DNA of 53,251 nt from Chryseobacterium soli (GTDB lineage Bacteria > Bacteroidota > Bacteroidia > Flavobacteriales > Weeksellaceae), in contig NZ_JPRH01000013.1 in the NCBI RefSeq assembly GCF_000737705.1, forward strand, positions 1 to 53,251, in the 5' to 3' direction. Position 1 is the stretch's first letter, and each line of letters opens with the position of its first letter. The notes under the pieces were generated by a model. The model made no database searches. It saw only the letters and a program-made list of their open reading frames with translations, and was not told the origin of the DNA. Below are positions 5,613 through 14,198 of the stretch, piece after piece. The position numbers were made by a program, and so were the translations under genes.

Positions 5613-8600
5613 TTAATTGAATATTTTGTTCCAAAAACTTCTTTGGTCTTTTCCCTCTGGTTTTGTGTTACCAGATTGTTGGTTAGTTCTTTGTCCATTT
5701 TGAAATGAATTCCAAAAACCTTGTTTATGTGTACTTTTTATATCTTTATGAGTTTTTCCCGGTAAAGGATTTCCATTGTGGTCAACATTTGTGGATTCTC
5801 TTGGCCCTAATTCCTTACCATTCGCAGTGAAAGCATCTCTTTCATCAGGAGCAACTATTGTAACGCCTTTCATTAAATTAGATTTAGATATTTCAGAAGC
5901 AACAGGGTCTATAACGTTTCCTTGTTTATCAATAGTACATCTTCCTGTTCTACAAGCATGTAATACAATTGTAAATCCTTCATGACTTTTAGAATTTTTC
6001 CACAACTCACTTCCTTGATTTAATACATTATTTAAATCTGCCCCGTCATTAATTGTTGTTTCTCCTTTCATTGTTTCGTTATAAAATTCTTTTGGATTTC
6101 CATGAGCAAAAACATGTACTGTTTTTGTATTTGGATTATCAGCATAGTCACCACTAGCAGCTGCTTCAAGTATAGGTTGATTAGCCGGTTTATCTTTAAG
6201 TAAAAAAACCTCTAACCCTTCAAGCTCTCTACCATCAACCACTCTATTTTCAGAGAAATTGTAATGAGATTGATAAGCGTATTTCTCGCTTAAAGGATCC
6301 ACATTAAAAAACCTTCCCATTGTAGGGTCATAATTTCTCCATTTATAGGAGTTCCAACCTGAATCCGCCTGTTTCTCCTGCCCCTGGAAATTATACGTAT
6401 AATTCGGTGATATAGAATTATAAATATCCATTCCTCCGCCTCCAAATTCTAATCCAAAAGGATAAAAATCATTGGCTCTGTCTATAACGGGATTTCCCAA
6501 TACGTCTTTATAAAAAGCAAGTCTTATATTTCCAACCTGATCTTTATACTGGTAAATATACTTATTTTTCACAAAATCATAATATCCTTCTGCAGTGGGA
6601 ACAAACTGTAAAATCATTGGTATATCTCCCAAGATAATCCCTGTTACCTCAGATGTATACTGAAACCCATCTAAATAATCTGTAATAGTTGAAGTGCTAT
6701 TTTTATTTTTTCCATAGAAATAATTGTACTGTTTATTGAGCTTTACTCCATCTGATCTATAAATGTAATTCGTGTTTTCGTAAGAGACTCCGAAACGGCT
6801 GGTCACAAATCTACTAAACTTGATGTAGGTAGGCATGTTAAGATAATTATAATCTATTTGTAAAATATTTTTATCTACATGATCTATCATGTTTCCATTA
6901 TTATCATAGGCAATCGGATTTCCTGAAACATCCGGATACCCGAAATAATTTCCTGAAGAATCTGTAACAGAATTAAGCCTGTTTCCTAAGTAGGAATAGC
7001 TTAGATTATCAATGAGCTCAACACCAATATTGGAGGCATTTCTGTTTCTTTGCAATGAAGTGATGTTCCCGTTCAGATCATAACTTAACGTTTCATTATA
7101 ATAATTGTTTTGTGGAATAGATGTATTAGGTTCTGAATAAATCCCACTTTTCAACCTATCTAAAGCATCATATTGATAAGTATATCTGTTTAAAATCTGA
7201 TCTTTAGCTGATTGCCAATCAACCTCTGCAATATTTCCGTTATATCTTCCCGAAGCAATATTGGTATAAACAGGATTATTGTATTTGATCTCATATCCGA
7301 ATAATTTTCCATTCAAAGTAGCCGGATTATTGATTTTGGTCATCCAGCCTCTGATATTGTAAGCATAATCAATACTCTGAAGATTGTTTCCAACCTTTTT
7401 ATTTTTCAGCTGGGATAATTCGTTATAGCTGTTTTCTGCCAAAAGTTCCTGAGGCTGACTGTCTACCTGGTGATAGTGTTTTTTCAGTCGGTTCTGAGGA
7501 TCATATTCAAAGGTTTCTGTGATGACCTTTTCTGTATCGGTATCAAGTCTTTTGTGCCTTGTAATGGATTTTAATGGTACACCCGCAAAATCCAGTTGGG
7601 ATTCAGTTCTGGTATAGCCACCCAAATGATTGATGGAATATCCTCCCACCGCTCTTCCTTTGGTGTCGTAATAGGTGTAGTTTTTAGTCCAGTTATCGTC
7701 TTCAATGTTTTTCACCAGACTCATCACCGGAAGTCCTTTGGTGCTTCTCCCATCAGCAGAAGGCGTCTGCGTCAGCAGAGCTGCTCCCTGAATGTCAGCA
7801 GGAAAAGCAGGATTAAAACTGTAGGAAGGATAGGTATCATAATAATTGACGCTGAGGATCGTAGGAATTTCACCCACAAAATTATTGTCTGTATAATAAA
7901 CCGTTATTCCGTTTCTGGTAAATCCTGTCGTACTTCTGCTTTCAGTAATGGCCAAATCACTGATTTCATTTTGTCTTGCCGCTCTTTCTCCACCGGTAGT
8001 TAAAAATCCGGTATACGCCACTCTTCCAAAAAGGTCATATTTTGTAATAAGCCATTTGCTCTGAGCTTTAAGATTAGCATCCTGCGAAAGTACAAGCCGG
8101 TCTGCTCTATCATACACCATATATTCCCAGCCTTTGCCAGGAAGCTTCTTTTCTACAAGTCTTCCTCTGCCATCGTAACGGTATTCATAGGCCAAGGCAT
8201 TCTGTTCTGCCAGTCCCCAGGTCTGCATCTTGGCAAGAAGTGGCGGAACAACCCATGCCAGTTGGTCATATTCATTATAGACATAATAGGTGTCAGTATT
8301 TTCAGTAGCATTTAAGACTTTTCTTACCAGCAAAGTCTGTCCTTTTCCGTTTTTGAATTCTATGGTTTCATTGCCGTCTTCGTCTTTCACCGAGTTTTTA
8401 TACAGTTGTCCTGTTCCATAGGTACCGTTATAGCTGATTCCGGATTTTGTGGCACCATTCTCCCAGACGGTAGGAGCCGTATATTTGATCACTTCTCCTG
8501 AAACATTGGCATCGTAATTAAATTTTACGGGTTTATCATTCCAGGCATTACCTACCTGTCTCTGCTCCAGGATTCTGTCCAGTGGAGAGTTTTCAAGGGT

Positions 8601-8972
8601 CTTTTCGGCATAGATCTTTTCTGATCCATATATATTGGTTTGAGCAGTATCATATAATGAAGAGGGAACAATAGCTCCGTTCAGCGTTCCGCCCTGAGGA
8701 ACGGGAAGGTAATCTTTGGTCTGTCTTCCGAACTGGTCATAATCAATACGGGATACAACATCTCTCCCTAAAGGGGTAGCTTTAATATTCACCACCTGCT
8801 TGGGTCTTCCCAATCCATCAAAATACTGAACGGTTTCAGAGGTTTTTGGGTTTGCTGCCGTGGGATCTTCCAAATAGGTTTTTGTATAGACGTAATTTTC
8901 TATAGTTGTTAATTGGGCGTGGGCTAAACTCGTGACAAGTAAAGCACCGATAGGAATTATTATCTTTTTCAT
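5613..8972 (-). CDS. Full-length DUF6443/RHS-repeat secreted protein with predicted clan-CD cysteine peptidase tip
   Basis: The protein has 1119 residues. A Sec signal peptide (MKKIIIPIGALLVTSLAHAQ) is followed by a DUF6443 region (~25-170, with QYFDGLGRPKQVVNI and DYDQFGRQTKDYLPVP). RHS/YD repeats follow to ~830 (for example YEYRYDGRGRLVEKKLPG and YDRADRL). The RHS-associated core is residues 834-921, ending in VVDGRELEGLE. The variable tip is residues 922-1119. It has VHVFAHGNP (His957) and IVLHACRTGR (Cys1007), 50 residues apart, each after a hydrophobic strand: the HG...xAC dyad layout of clan CD peptidases (caspase/CHAT type). The gene starts 6 nt after its upstream partner stops and is followed by an immunity-like lipoprotein. 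No T9SS tail is present. The tip activity is a prediction; the RHS shell assignment is secure. Confidence 0.88.
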   Translation of the reverse strand: MKKIIIPIGALLVTSLAHAQLTTIENYVYTKTYLEDPTAANPKTSETVQYFDGLGRPKQVVNIKATPLGRDVVSRIDYDQFGRQTKDYLPVPQGGTLNGAIVPSSLYDTAQTNIYGSEKIYAEKTLENSPLDRILEQRQVGNAWNDKPVKFNYDANVSGEVIKYTAPTVWENGATKSGISYNGTYGTGQLYKNSVKDEDGNETIEFKNGKGQTLLVRKVLNATENTDTYYVYNEYDQLAWVVPPLLAKMQTWGLAEQNALAYEYRYDGRGRLVEKKLPGKGWEYMVYDRADRLVLSQDANLKAQSKWLITKYDLFGRVAYTGFLTTGGERAARQNEISDLAITESRSTTGFTRNGITVYYTDNNFVGEIPTILSVNYYDTYPSYSFNPAFPADIQGAALLTQTPSADGRSTKGLPVMSLVKNIEDDNWTKNYTYYDTKGRAVGGYSINHLGGYTRTESQLDFAGVPLKSITRHKRLDTDTEKVITETFEYDPQNRLKKHYHQVDSQPQELLAENSYNELSQLKNKKVGNNLQSIDYAYNIRGWMTKINNPATLNGKLFGYEIKYNNPVYTNIASGRYNGNIAEVDWQSAKDQILNRYTYQYDALDRLKSGIYSEPNTSIPQNNYYNETLSYDLNGNITSLQRNRNASNIGVELIDNLSYSYLGNRLNSVTDSSGNYFGYPDVSGNPIAYDNNGNMIDHVDKNILQIDYNYLNMPTYIKFSRFVTSRFGVSYENTNYIYRSDGVKLNKQYNYFYGKNKNSTSTITDYLDGFQYTSEVTGIILGDIPMILQFVPTAEGYYDFVKNKYIYQYKDQVGNIRLAFYKDVLGNPVIDRANDFYPFGLEFGGGGMDIYNSISPNYTYNFQGQEKQADSGWNSYKWRNYDPTMGRFFNVDPLSEKYAYQSHYNFSENRVVDGRELEGLEVFLLKDKPANQPILEAAASGDYADNPNTKTVHVFAHGNPKEFYNETMKGETTINDGADLNNVLNQGSELWKNSKSHEGFTIVLHACRTGRCTIDKQGNVIDPVASEISKSNLMKGVTIVAPDERDAFTANGKELGPRESTNVDHNGNPLPGKTHKDIKSTHKQGFWNSFQNGQRTNQQSGNTKPEGKDQRSFWNKIFN

Positions 8973-8978
8973 CGTGTG

Positions 8979-11900
8979 TTAGTTTTTATAATGGTATTGG
9001 TATTCTTTCAGTACTTTTCCGTTGGCATCTACTACTTTTTCAAGTCGGTTGGCGCTATCATACTTGTAAACTTCTCTGATTCCTGAGGGTGGAGTGATGC
9101 TCGTTACCCCAAGTAAAGAATCATAGGTATAGGTACTGACCTGATAGTTTTGAAATGCTGCATCAACCCTTACATCATACAACGTCCCCAGTAATACAGG
9201 CTCCTGGGTAGAATCCGCGAAATCCTGGTTAGATGCAGAAATGGCAGATAATACATAGCGAAGGCCTTTAATGTCATCATAAAGTGCACCTTCAACTTTA
9301 ATAATGGGCAGGGTTTTATTATAGCCCCAAATAATACTCACCGGCATTCCGTTTTTGGTGGTGTACTGTGTTACATTGCCTTTATCATCATAACGATCAT
9401 AGGTAACTTCTGTATATGCGGTCGTATTATTGTTAAGATCATAAGATTTTGCTGCGACCGGCAAGATCAGATTGCCTGCTGATGCATTGGGTAATGATAC
9501 CGGATAAATGGTTTCTGTCTTTGATATATTTTTGGACACTCCGCCCATCGTCTGCGTCGTCTGGGTTTCCAGTGGAGTATCAATCATATTTTTTCCGATC
9601 AACAGCTGGTTTGCTTTGTCATGAGCGTATTGATAAGTGGTCAGTATACTTTCTCCCGACGGAAGTGTATTGACCGTACTCCTCAGGGTAATCGGTTTAT
9701 TAACGTCCGTGTCTGAATAATTATAATCGGTAACCGATTCTATCACCTTATTATTCTGGAAGTATTCTGTGGTTTTAGATTGCTTTTTCTCTATTTTGGC
9801 ACCATAAATATCAATAGGCCTCATATCTACCTGATAGGTTGACAAATAATTCCCAAACTGATATCCCACGGTATAAGGGACAATATCAACGTCTAAACCA
9901 AATGCAATCTGGTCATCAATGACGTTATTATAGCCTGATAATTTATTTTTTATAGGATTAAACTCGTACTTAAATGTTTCTTTTCTTAACGTATCTCCAT
10001 TCTTTTTATAGGTAATTTTAAGGGGCATTCCGTAACGCCAGCTGTCATAAGGCTGACTTGTATTGGTATACACATTACCGGCTCCGCTTCCATCATTATA
10101 TTCATAGACTATTTCCCCTAAATCATTAAATTCTGTCACTTTAGAATACGTAACAATATTGGATGAATTATAAGAAGTATAGGCATTACCGCTATTTTCT
10201 ATAGTATATCCTTTGTCGATGTAGTCAGCACCCATTCCCATCGTTGGCTCCGGATGGGTTACTCTATAAAAGGATTTCACAAACTGGAACGGCTGTTTCA
10301 GCTTACCGGAACTATAACTTGATGTTTGGGCATTAAACTTCAGATAACTGTAATTATACACATTTGAAATATTGTTCTGATCTACATCTTCTACTTTTTT
10401 CACTCTCAGTCCTCCGACATGTTGGGTATCAATTGAAGTGACCGTTTTTTTATATTTTACTTTTAAAGAAATCTGGCATCCGCAGTCTCCACTTCTTATA
10501 AGCTTCAATTGTATTGGTGATGGTTTCACCGGGAATGTGTACGTAAAGGGAGCCCCGGTAGAAGTTCTTGATGTATTATCAACGGTAACTGTTCCCCTGC
10601 AAAACGTTGGTGTCACTTCTGATGGTCCGCCGGTTCCATTTCCATTGTTTAGACAGCCATTTCCGAAATGGGCTTCAAAAACAGCTCCTGGTTTATCTGC
10701 ATAGGCGGATAAAGGGACTGTAATCGCCGAATTTTTCAAGGGAATATCGGCAACAGGATCATAGTCATTTCCCAGTCCTCCAAGAGATTCATATGCATCT
10801 TCCATAAAACTGTGACTGCTTTCAAGGGTATTGCTTTCGTAATATAGATTTTTAGAAGCACCTGTAGGATATTGTATACTTGTTAAAACGCCTAATTGGG
10901 CATAGGCTGGATTGGTACTTTTATTTCTACCTGTAGGCAGTTTTTCCGTTGGAATATAAACTCCAAGTTGAGGGGCAACAACTGCATTAGGCAGCCCGCT
11001 GTTACCACTGATATTGTTGTTAAAATATCCCCAGTAATCGTCTGCATTGCTATTTCTTGCCGGCAGAGGGTATTCCTCATTATAGGTGAAAGAATGCTTG
11101 GTATTATCTAGATTATTAACCACATTCATTAGTTTAAGCCTATAATCCGGATATGTTTTATTGACATTATTGGATTCGAAATAAGAATAATTTAAAGAAA
11201 TGTCTTTGATAATCCTACCAGCTTTATTTTTTACAATTATTCTTCTTAAGGCAACTCCCTGAGATGAATTGATATCTTTACGATACTGCTCTCCGGCAAT
11301 CGTATTAAGGTTGTCATCATCCGAATATCTGAAATTAACTTCACCATCTTTAAAAATAATTTTGGTAATCAGTTTTTCCCTGTTGGTATTTTGATCTGTT
11401 CTTACAGGCGGATCTGTATTGACAGGTGGGAAAGGTTCATAACCGGGAGGAATTCCGTCAGACAAAATAATTTTACTTTCATACTTCGCCTGCTCTGTAT
11501 AGTTCAGAGTCTTCCCATATTCTATTTTAATGTAATCATTGGTATTGGTTCTTAAACTGTCTAATGCGTATAAATTTACAGAAATCTGGGGCGTTACCTG
11601 TGCTCTTCTTGTAGTGACTGAATTTTTGCCGGATAGCCAAAATCTATTATTTTTCGTGTCCGTAATCTTGAAAACTGAATTTCCGCTAGACCTCTCTATT
11701 TTTGTTTCTTCATGGGGAATGGTATACCCTATATTATTATTCAGTATAAAACTGCCTCCGGTAGTCGGAAGGTTATACATAAACAAATCCGGTTTTGTAT
11801 CATACACGCCTTCATACAGCCATTGGAGCACTTCTTTTTTATCATTGTCTCCGGAAAGACTCACAGAGGAATGTTGAAGTGCAAGATTATAATCTTTAAA

Positions 11901-12269
11901 ATAAACCGGTGTAAACTCATCATCTTTCCCCATAACATTCTTGGTCACTGTATTTGGAATAGACAAAGCCCATCCCAGCCCTACTGAGCTGGAAACTTCA
12001 TTTTGCTTAATTCCTCCTGTATTGTAAGAAAGTTGAATCGGAAATGTAAATTCACCCATTTTAACCTCATAAATAGGAATAGAAATATTAGCTTTTCCAT
12101 TAAACAGATCCATGGGAAGCTTTCCGACTTTGTCAAATGCATAAGCCTCTGAAGAAGTAGGAAAAAAGAGAGACTCCTTACTCTGCTGGGGATTAGCACC
12201 GATTCCGGCTTGAGAATATCCAAATGAAACAATGGATAGCAATAAAAGTGTACATAATTTTTTTATCAT
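8979..12269 (-). CDS. Large secreted RHS/YD-repeat-containing protein
   Basis: The product has 1096 residues with a signal peptide (MIKKLCTLLLLSIVSFGYSQ). The N-terminal third begins FPTSSEAYAFDKVGKLPMDLFNGKANISIPIYEVK and FTFPIQLSYNTGGIKQNEVSSSVGLGWAL, the type of start seen in Bacteroidetes proteins encoded just before DUF6443-RHS genes. The C-terminal part has YD/RHS-like repeats (VTYDRYDDKGNVTQYTTKNG, YTYDSLLGVTSITPPSG, YKYDSANRLEKVVDANGKV). It starts 6 nt after the stop of the T9SS gene and ends 6 nt before the RHS gene, so the three are almost certainly one operon. I infer it helps build or export the RHS shell. No enzymatic motif was seen. Confidence 0.75.
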   Translation of the reverse strand: MIKKLCTLLLLSIVSFGYSQAGIGANPQQSKESLFFPTSSEAYAFDKVGKLPMDLFNGKANISIPIYEVKMGEFTFPIQLSYNTGGIKQNEVSSSVGLGWALSIPNTVTKNVMGKDDEFTPVYFKDYNLALQHSSVSLSGDNDKKEVLQWLYEGVYDTKPDLFMYNLPTTGGSFILNNNIGYTIPHEETKIERSSGNSVFKITDTKNNRFWLSGKNSVTTRRAQVTPQISVNLYALDSLRTNTNDYIKIEYGKTLNYTEQAKYESKIILSDGIPPGYEPFPPVNTDPPVRTDQNTNREKLITKIIFKDGEVNFRYSDDDNLNTIAGEQYRKDINSSQGVALRRIIVKNKAGRIIKDISLNYSYFESNNVNKTYPDYRLKLMNVVNNLDNTKHSFTYNEEYPLPARNSNADDYWGYFNNNISGNSGLPNAVVAPQLGVYIPTEKLPTGRNKSTNPAYAQLGVLTSIQYPTGASKNLYYESNTLESSHSFMEDAYESLGGLGNDYDPVADIPLKNSAITVPLSAYADKPGAVFEAHFGNGCLNNGNGTGGPSEVTPTFCRGTVTVDNTSRTSTGAPFTYTFPVKPSPIQLKLIRSGDCGCQISLKVKYKKTVTSIDTQHVGGLRVKKVEDVDQNNISNVYNYSYLKFNAQTSSYSSGKLKQPFQFVKSFYRVTHPEPTMGMGADYIDKGYTIENSGNAYTSYNSSNIVTYSKVTEFNDLGEIVYEYNDGSGAGNVYTNTSQPYDSWRYGMPLKITYKKNGDTLRKETFKYEFNPIKNKLSGYNNVIDDQIAFGLDVDIVPYTVGYQFGNYLSTYQVDMRPIDIYGAKIEKKQSKTTEYFQNNKVIESVTDYNYSDTDVNKPITLRSTVNTLPSGESILTTYQYAHDKANQLLIGKNMIDTPLETQTTQTMGGVSKNISKTETIYPVSLPNASAGNLILPVAAKSYDLNNNTTAYTEVTYDRYDDKGNVTQYTTKNGMPVSIIWGYNKTLPIIKVEGALYDDIKGLRYVLSAISASNQDFADSTQEPVLLGTLYDVRVDAAFQNYQVSTYTYDSLLGVTSITPPSGIREVYKYDSANRLEKVVDANGKVLKEYQYHYKN

Positions 12270-12275
12270 CTTGTG

Positions 12276-13907
12276 TTATTTTTTGATCAGTTTCGCATTT
12301 GCTGTTTTGTTTGTATCCGTCTTCACCACCATCAAATACGCTCCCTGAATCAGGTTTTGGGTATTGATTTTGGTGATTTTGTTTTTGGTGTGTAGAGTCT
12401 GGAGCTGTCTTCCGCCCATATCATACAAGGTGATCTCAGCATTTTTAAATTCAAAGCCGGTTTCTACATAGGCATAATCAGTTACCGGATTCGGGTAAAT
12501 CTTGATCTCTTGTTTTTCAATAAGCTTGTCAATCTGACTGTCGCCAAGCTTTACAATCTTCCAGTTCTCTTTTCCGAGTTCTTCGGCGCTGGTTCCTGCC
12601 ATGACAATGGAACCGTCTCTGTTAAGCTTGAGATCGGATAATCTTTCTTCACGTTTATTTGACTCGCCCTTTACGTATTTTCTCCACTGCTCATTTCCAT
12701 TTTGATCCACATACAGCATCCAGAACCTTTCATCATCCGCTTCCATTCTTCCTTCTGCCTGAGTGTAACCACCGAGTAGAATTCCTTTTGAAGATGTATT
12801 GTCTGCTGAATGAAGTACACTCATTCCCATCAGCACATCTCTGTTTTTGAAATTATAGGATTTCTGCCAGATCTCTTCGCCTCTTTCATTGAGTGAAATC
12901 AGCCATAGATCAGTGCCTTCTTCAATACCCACAGTTTTATTTCCTGATCGTTCGGATCTGGATTCTCCACCGATAATGTATCCGTTTGAGGTTAATGCCA
13001 GTGTTCTCAAATGATCATCTCCTTTGCCTCCGTAGTTCTTTTCCCATTCTACCTTCCCATCTTTTGAAAGTTTGATGATCCAGTAATCTCCTTCGCCAAA
13101 GTTTTCAGAATTTTTCTGTACAGTAGTAAAATGTCGGGTGTCGGATGTATTTTCAGTTTCTGTACTTTGTACATTTGGTGTTTTACTGGGTACCGCTGAA
13201 CTTCTTGAATAGACTCCAAGTAATGCTCCGCCGTCTTTAGTCGGAATCATTTTCTCTACTTCATCAAGACCTTTTCCTCCCAGAATCAATTGGGAGAGTT
13301 CTTTTCCATTTTTATCAAGTTTGATAATTAAAATATCCTTTGAACCATAGCCTCTGGCTGAATTTTGTACATTTCCTGCCACAAAAAATCCTAAATCCGT
13401 GGTTTGAATCACAGATCTTGCTTCTTCATCGGAAGAACTTCCCAATGTTTTCTGCCAAAGTTCATCTCCAAATTCATTGATCCGGACCAGCCACATATCA
13501 GAACCTCCTTTGGATTCGTCTTTTTTATCTAAACCTTTTCCGGAATAAGAAGTTCCGGCCAGAAGAAATCCTCCTTCCTGAGTCGCAACCGTTGAGGATA
13601 GAAAATCGTGGTTATTTCCTGAGAAATATTTCTCCCAGACCTGGTCACCCTGCTGGTTCAGTTTAATCAAATGAAAATCGTAGCCGTTGTTTTGATGGGT
13701 TGATGGTTGAGTGTTGTTGGCTGACTGTTTTCCCCTGCCTGCCTCAATGGAACTTCCGGTGATCATGTACTGCTGATCGATAGTGGTGGTAACCTGGCTT
13801 AAGAAATCCTGTGTATTGGATTTAATATCCTTCTGCCACAGCACTTCCTGGGCTGATACTCCCAGAACGGTACACATTGAAAGTGCACTCATATAGAGTT
13901 TTTTCAT
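12276..13907 (-). CDS. T9SS-sorted secreted repeat protein (propeller-like)
   Basis: The product has 543 residues with a signal peptide (MKKLYMSALSMCTVLGVSAQ). At least five repeats of ~75 residues share the pattern WQKxxG...D...GGFLLAGxS...D(M/L)WLVxLNExG, suggesting a beta-propeller. The final ~75 residues form a type IX secretion sorting tail (IYPNPVTDYAYVETG, LYDMGGRQLQTL, QGAYLMVVKTD, KLIKK). It is the first gene of the RHS operon, with a -7 element at 13952-13959 upstream. As the only operon member with a T9SS tail, it may be the surface-exposed part of the system. That role is inference. Confidence 0.8.
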   Translation of the reverse strand: MKKLYMSALSMCTVLGVSAQEVLWQKDIKSNTQDFLSQVTTTIDQQYMITGSSIEAGRGKQSANNTQPSTHQNNGYDFHLIKLNQQGDQVWEKYFSGNNHDFLSSTVATQEGGFLLAGTSYSGKGLDKKDESKGGSDMWLVRINEFGDELWQKTLGSSSDEEARSVIQTTDLGFFVAGNVQNSARGYGSKDILIIKLDKNGKELSQLILGGKGLDEVEKMIPTKDGGALLGVYSRSSAVPSKTPNVQSTETENTSDTRHFTTVQKNSENFGEGDYWIIKLSKDGKVEWEKNYGGKGDDHLRTLALTSNGYIIGGESRSERSGNKTVGIEEGTDLWLISLNERGEEIWQKSYNFKNRDVLMGMSVLHSADNTSSKGILLGGYTQAEGRMEADDERFWMLYVDQNGNEQWRKYVKGESNKREERLSDLKLNRDGSIVMAGTSAEELGKENWKIVKLGDSQIDKLIEKQEIKIYPNPVTDYAYVETGFEFKNAEITLYDMGGRQLQTLHTKNKITKINTQNLIQGAYLMVVKTDTNKTANAKLIKK

Positions 13908-13951
13908 TCCCGTGTTATTTGAATTCGTTAGTTATTAATTTTTAAGCGCTG

Positions 13952-13959
13952 CAAAAATA
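13952..13959 (-). promoter_or_regulatory. Bacteroidetes -7 element for the RHS operon
   Basis: The minus strand reads TATTTTTG, a match to TAnnTTTG, about 45 nt upstream of the first operon gene. A matching -33 TTG is not clear, so this is a moderate call. Confidence 0.5.
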
Positions 13960-14148
13960 CTGATTTTCCACATATTTGTTAAGAATTTGTTAAAATAATT
14001 AACATCAAGCCTTATTATGTATAGTATTAATGTAAAGAAAAGACTAAAAAGCGACAGGAGATGTCGTATTATAATTTATCTGAAATTAGAATGCTTTATG
14101 GTCTTTTAAAACAATCAGATGGCCTTTGCCAAGGATCTCTGAACGAAA

Positions 14149-14175
14149 AAGGGCAACAATACAATTGCTGCCCTT
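14149..14175 (-). terminator. Rho-independent terminator of katG
   Basis: The arms AAGGGCAACAAT and ATTGCTGCCCTT pair with one mismatch around a 3-nt loop, followed on the minus strand by a short T-run. It lies 24 nt past the katG stop. The ~290 bases between katG and the T9SS gene hold no credible gene. Confidence 0.7.
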
Positions 14176-14198
14176 ATTCATATATTAAAAATCAATAC

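Noticed and set aside
5602..5634. Upstream ATG at 5634 as start of the RHS-linked lipoprotein
   Set aside because: It would add 11 residues before the hydrophobic segment and spoil the lipoprotein signal; the ATG at 5601 gives a canonical one.
7596..8003. Plus-strand ORF of 135 codons
   Set aside because: It lies wholly opposite the RHS repeats of the 5613-8972 gene, has no family-like features, and is expected from codon bias of the real gene.
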